DNA from: Puccinia triticina
Taxonomy: Eukaryota > Basidiomycota > Pucciniomycetes > Pucciniales > Pucciniaceae
Direction of reading: 5' to 3'
NCBI RefSeq assembly: GCF_026914185.1
Contig: NC_070566.1
Span: 310,001 to 374,000 of the forward strand
DNA length: 64,000 nucleotides
Part shown: positions 61,442-64,000 of the stretch, piece after piece
Position numbering within the stretch: position 1 is the first letter of the stretch
How the letters are laid out: each line of letters opens with the position of its first letter
Position numbers and translations under genes: made by a program
Notes under the pieces: generated by a model
The model's database searches: none
What the model saw: only the letters and a program-made list of their open reading frames with translations
Told to the model about the DNA's origin: nothing

Positions 61442-62185
61442 GGTATGGCGCTTCTACCTGTGCGCGGTAGACAGCGGGCTGAGGGGATGGTGCAGAAAAA
61501 GCTGCCCTCGTGGTTGATCCGGATGTGAGTCGTAGAATCAGAAAGATAGTGCTATAAGGAGGTAGGGATTTTGAGAGGACGCGGGGAAAGGAATACCCCT
61601 AGGCGGTTTGAGGTTTTAAGGGAAGGAAAAGGGGTTAGGGAATTCTTTTTGTGAAAAATATGCGGGAAAAGGTTTGGAACTATGCGCGAGGTGCGTTGGG
61701 AAAAGAAACTCAGACAGGATTGATAAACTCAGGGGTATCGGGATCTCAAAAAACTCAGACAGAAAAATAAGCTCCAAAATCGTGATGATACTTTTCTCGG
61801 ATCCAAAAGAGGTACCATGCCGACCCCTCCTCCAAGTTTGGCTGAACTTAAGCTTAGGGTCGGTGACAGACCATGCGACAGGCTGCGCGACAGGCCCTCG
61901 TGCCCACCGCGCGCGCGCTACAACCGGGAAAGACGGAGAAGAGCAGAAACCACAACACAACAGAAACACCAAACAACAAACAAAAGGAAAGAAACAAAAC
62001 ACATCCAACCCACCACCTACACTCCCATCCAACGCGCGCCAATGAGAAACAAAAGAGAGAAAGAAAACAAAGAAGAAAAAGAAACAAAAGAAAAGAACAG
62101 GAAACAAAAACAAGGAAACTGAAAACTGGAAAAAAAAAGAATGGGAGAGAAACAGCAAAGACAAGGGGATAGAAGGGGGAACCAA
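61442..62185. other. Unassigned region with purine-rich low-complexity block
   Basis: 62040-62170 is GAAA/AACA-rich on the plus strand, which opens Lys/Glu/Thr frames on plus and Phe/Ser/Leu frames on minus. None has domain support. Confidence 0.5.
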
Positions 62186-62438
62186 GAGAGCCAGACTGAG
62201 TCTTGATCCTGAAACGCCGGGGCTTGATGAAACCGTGTATCATGATCCTGAGAGGGGGTGATTTCTTGATTTTACGCCTTTTCACGGCCTCCACCAGTTT
62301 GATCACCACAGCGGCCTCCTCTAAATCAAGCCTTTTAGGCGACGGGAAGTCCTCCAGTAAGATTGCATTTTGAGAGAACTTGGGGGTACTTTTCCATTTT
62401 CCTTTTTGCATTGTCTCTACAATGTGAAGGGAGACCAT
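62186..62438 (-). pseudogene. Short conserved-looking minus-strand ORF fragment
   Basis: The frame from 62438 reads MVSLHIVETMQKGKWKSTPK, then FSQNAILLEDFPSPKR and LDLEEAAVVIKLVEAVKRRK before entering low-complexity sequence near 62190. Composition is protein-like and unbiased, unlike the neighbouring repeats. I do not recognise it; it may be the start of a transposon-associated gene. Confidence 0.3.
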
Positions 62439-63466
62439 TGTGAAATTATTTTATTTTGCAACCATAGTTGGCACACATCAGGTATTTATCATGGCCCTGA
62501 CCCTCAGCGACCCACCGAAGACCTGCCTCTCAATTCCGAGAAACAGACTCAGAATTTGGGAAAAGTTGAGTTTGAAAAATAGAAAGGGTGTGAAGTGTTG
62601 AAGGAGAGCGGGCACTGCCACTGGGTTTGCAATTAGGGTTGCTCCGTGGCACGTGCCAAATTTACGACATCTTGGCAATCTTTTAAGGTGCCAGTTGTTT
62701 CAACATCATTCCAAGTCCACATGTGGTTGCTGATGCAGCATTTGATTGTTTGAAGTATTGTTACCTTGAGACTTGAGTGACAAAGAAGCTATGAAATTGA
62801 CAAGCTTTCAGCCCGGACATTGGTCCGGGATGAGAAAATTCACATTTGATCATTTACAACACATTCTAATTGCAAAACCGGCCCAATGTAAAAATGCACC
62901 CATCAACCCAAAAAAATAATTTTACAATGGAGTCTGATTTGAAGACTGCGTTGTAAACCAAATAATGGAAAGAAGACATTGTGAAAATACACCTGTACAC
63001 GCAAAATGATCAAAATTACCAGTACCTCTGCACAATGAACCGACATTGTTAAAATCCACCATGTAAAACTATAAATTTTCTATTTTACGGGGCAGTCAAT
63101 CTCTTCGAGTTGGGCCGAGTGTTATGTAGTGGATTCACTCTATCAGGAACGCGGGGATGCCTTCTTCTAATCAGGGAAGAGCTGAAACAAATTGAATTCA
63201 CTATTCCCAGGTCTTCAGACTTCACTAAATGCAAAAGTCTTGGGGAACTGTAGTACAAATTGTGTGAACCAGTTGATCGGACGATGAGTAGGGCAACATA
63301 CATACAACCGCGGATCAAACACTTGAAGAAGCTCGCTAGGTCTGATAAACCGCCGAGATCGCGCGGGCTGGGTTCAGGAGAAAGTCAAAGGACTCAATTC
63401 ATCTGGGTTAGCTTTAAGGCTTAGGAAAGCTTCACTTACGAATGAAACATGTGCCAGGAAAGAGCA
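62439..63466. other. Unassigned region downstream of the small secreted protein gene
   Basis: AT-rich, without supported genes or repeat ends. Confidence 0.45.
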
Positions 63467-63763
63467 TCAGCAGCCAGGGCTGCACGATGGCCTGCACGTT
63501 CTGTCAGCTCCAGAGCATGAATCACATCCCTGGCATATAGAACAGCATGCGAGCGGGCGGCGCTTTGAAAGAGTTCGCTGAGAGATAGCTCGAATTAAAG
63601 GATACAACCCAGTCAGCAAAGACTCGGTGGAAAGATAATTTTCTAGGCCTTTTAACTTCAGGATTCGAAAGCTCACAGTGGGGTCTTGATTGGGGCGGGC
63701 AAGCGCCATAGCATTGTGGAATAGGCCGAATGCCACGATGATGAGGATGATGGATGAGCGCAT
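63467..63763 (-). CDS. Small secreted cysteine-rich protein, candidate effector (98 aa)
   Basis: Single-exon minus-strand ORF. Residues 1-22 (MRSSIILIIVAFGLFHNAMA) form a classical signal peptide with likely cleavage after ALA, before RPNQDP. The middle (residues 23-65) is a helical, Leu/Ser-rich stretch without Cys. A dibasic SKRR (about 67-70) could be a Kex2-type processing site. The last 28 residues carry eight cysteines with spacing CC-C-C-C-C-C-C (ACCSICQGCDSCSGAD, RTCRPSCSPGC), enough for four disulfides. Such architecture is typical of secreted fungal effectors or cysteine-knot-like peptides. No family is recognised. The gene starts 100 bp from a gypsy LTR. Splicing at the 3' end cannot be excluded, since GTAAGT follows the stop by about 40 bp. 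Confidence 0.6.
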   Translation of the reverse strand: MRSSIILIIVAFGLFHNAMALARPNQDPTVSFRILKLKGLENYLSTESLLTGLYPLIRAISQRTLSKRRPLACCSICQGCDSCSGADRTCRPSCSPGC

Positions 63764-63863
63764 TTTAAGGTAATGATTGTTTCTGGGACGTTGCGGTTTT
63801 GATGTGGATTTTTGATGGTGGGCTCACAATGGGTGGGATGCTAATTGCGGAAGCCCACACCGG

Positions 63864-64000
63864 TGTAGCCGGGCTACAGATACCAGACGCGTTACCACCC
63901 GTTCTGGAGGCGAGACGCAGGAGGCGCACCCGCCTCCCTCGCCTAGTTCGGACTAGCTCCGGAGTTAGGCTAGCGCCTCCCTTCTTTCCATCTTGCTACA
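63864..64000 (+). repeat. LTR of the gypsy A/B family, plus orientation (runs off window)
   Basis: TGTAGCCGGGCTACAGATAC and the following 115 bp match the reverse complement of LTR A (CCCGTTCTGGAGG, TAGTTCGGACTAG, GAGTTAGGCTA, CTTGCTACA) with scattered differences. It begins with the same terminal palindrome TGTAGCC-G-GGCTACA. It is more diverged than A from its partner, so an older insertion, in opposite orientation. Confidence 0.85.

Noticed and set aside
61616..62185. Minus-strand 189-codon ORF rich in Phe/Ser/Leu as a membrane protein
   Set aside because: It is the complement of a purine-rich low-complexity block; hydrophobicity comes from composition.

Overview
The window is nuclear DNA of a basidiomycete fungus, most likely a rust (Pucciniales). 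The basis is: short GT-AG introns in the host genes; a fungal 2-oxoglutarate/Fe(II) dioxygenase-like gene, an ING-type PHD-finger gene and candidate secreted proteins; and dense nested Ty3/gypsy and Ty1/copia retrotransposons with non-autonomous DNA transposons. The rust placement is inference from gene style and repeat load. Species cannot be decided from the sequence alone.

Layout. 1-8.8 kb: a minus-strand Ty3/gypsy element (reverse transcriptase running off the left edge, a 1098-codon Gag-protease ORF, PBS and LTR), split by a 2.9-kb insertion that carries an intron-bearing gene of unknown function. 8.8-13.4 kb: a plus-strand Ty1/copia element in one frame with three in-frame stops. 13.7-15.7 kb: a SINE-like unit, a GC-rich tandem duplication and a 44-bp palindromic tandem array. 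15.7-22.6 kb: a giant foldback element (CACTA.../...TAGTG ends) whose arms are inverted arrays of a 173-bp satellite. It is invaded by a hAT-like element (8-bp target duplication) that holds a second palindromic array of 45 bp, by a CACTT-ended foldback element (3-bp duplication), and by a tRNA-like insertion. 22.7-28.6 kb: a 5'-truncated chromovirus with its 3' LTR, and a copia remnant. 28.6-34.8 kb and 35.4-41.5 kb: two minus-strand gypsy elements of one family. Copy A has LTRs that read identical but broken ORFs. Copy B has intact gag and pol ORFs and sits inside an exon of the dioxygenase-like gene (35.2-44.6 kb).

44.6-56.2 kb is the gene-rich part: a multi-exon conserved gene with one membrane segment, a possible small secreted gene, a putative mitochondrial helical-repeat protein, an ING/PHD chromatin reader and a large secreted protein. 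56.3-61.5 kb is a cluster of MITEs with target duplications, a copia remnant, a tRNA-like unit and a KpnI-site-rich repeat. The right edge has a small secreted cysteine-rich protein gene next to a third, plus-strand LTR of the A/B gypsy family.

The host genes form no operon or pathway. The main story is genome structure: transposons nested in one another and in one host gene, several datable by target duplications, and an unusual concentration of palindromic arrays and foldbacks able to give double-stranded RNA.
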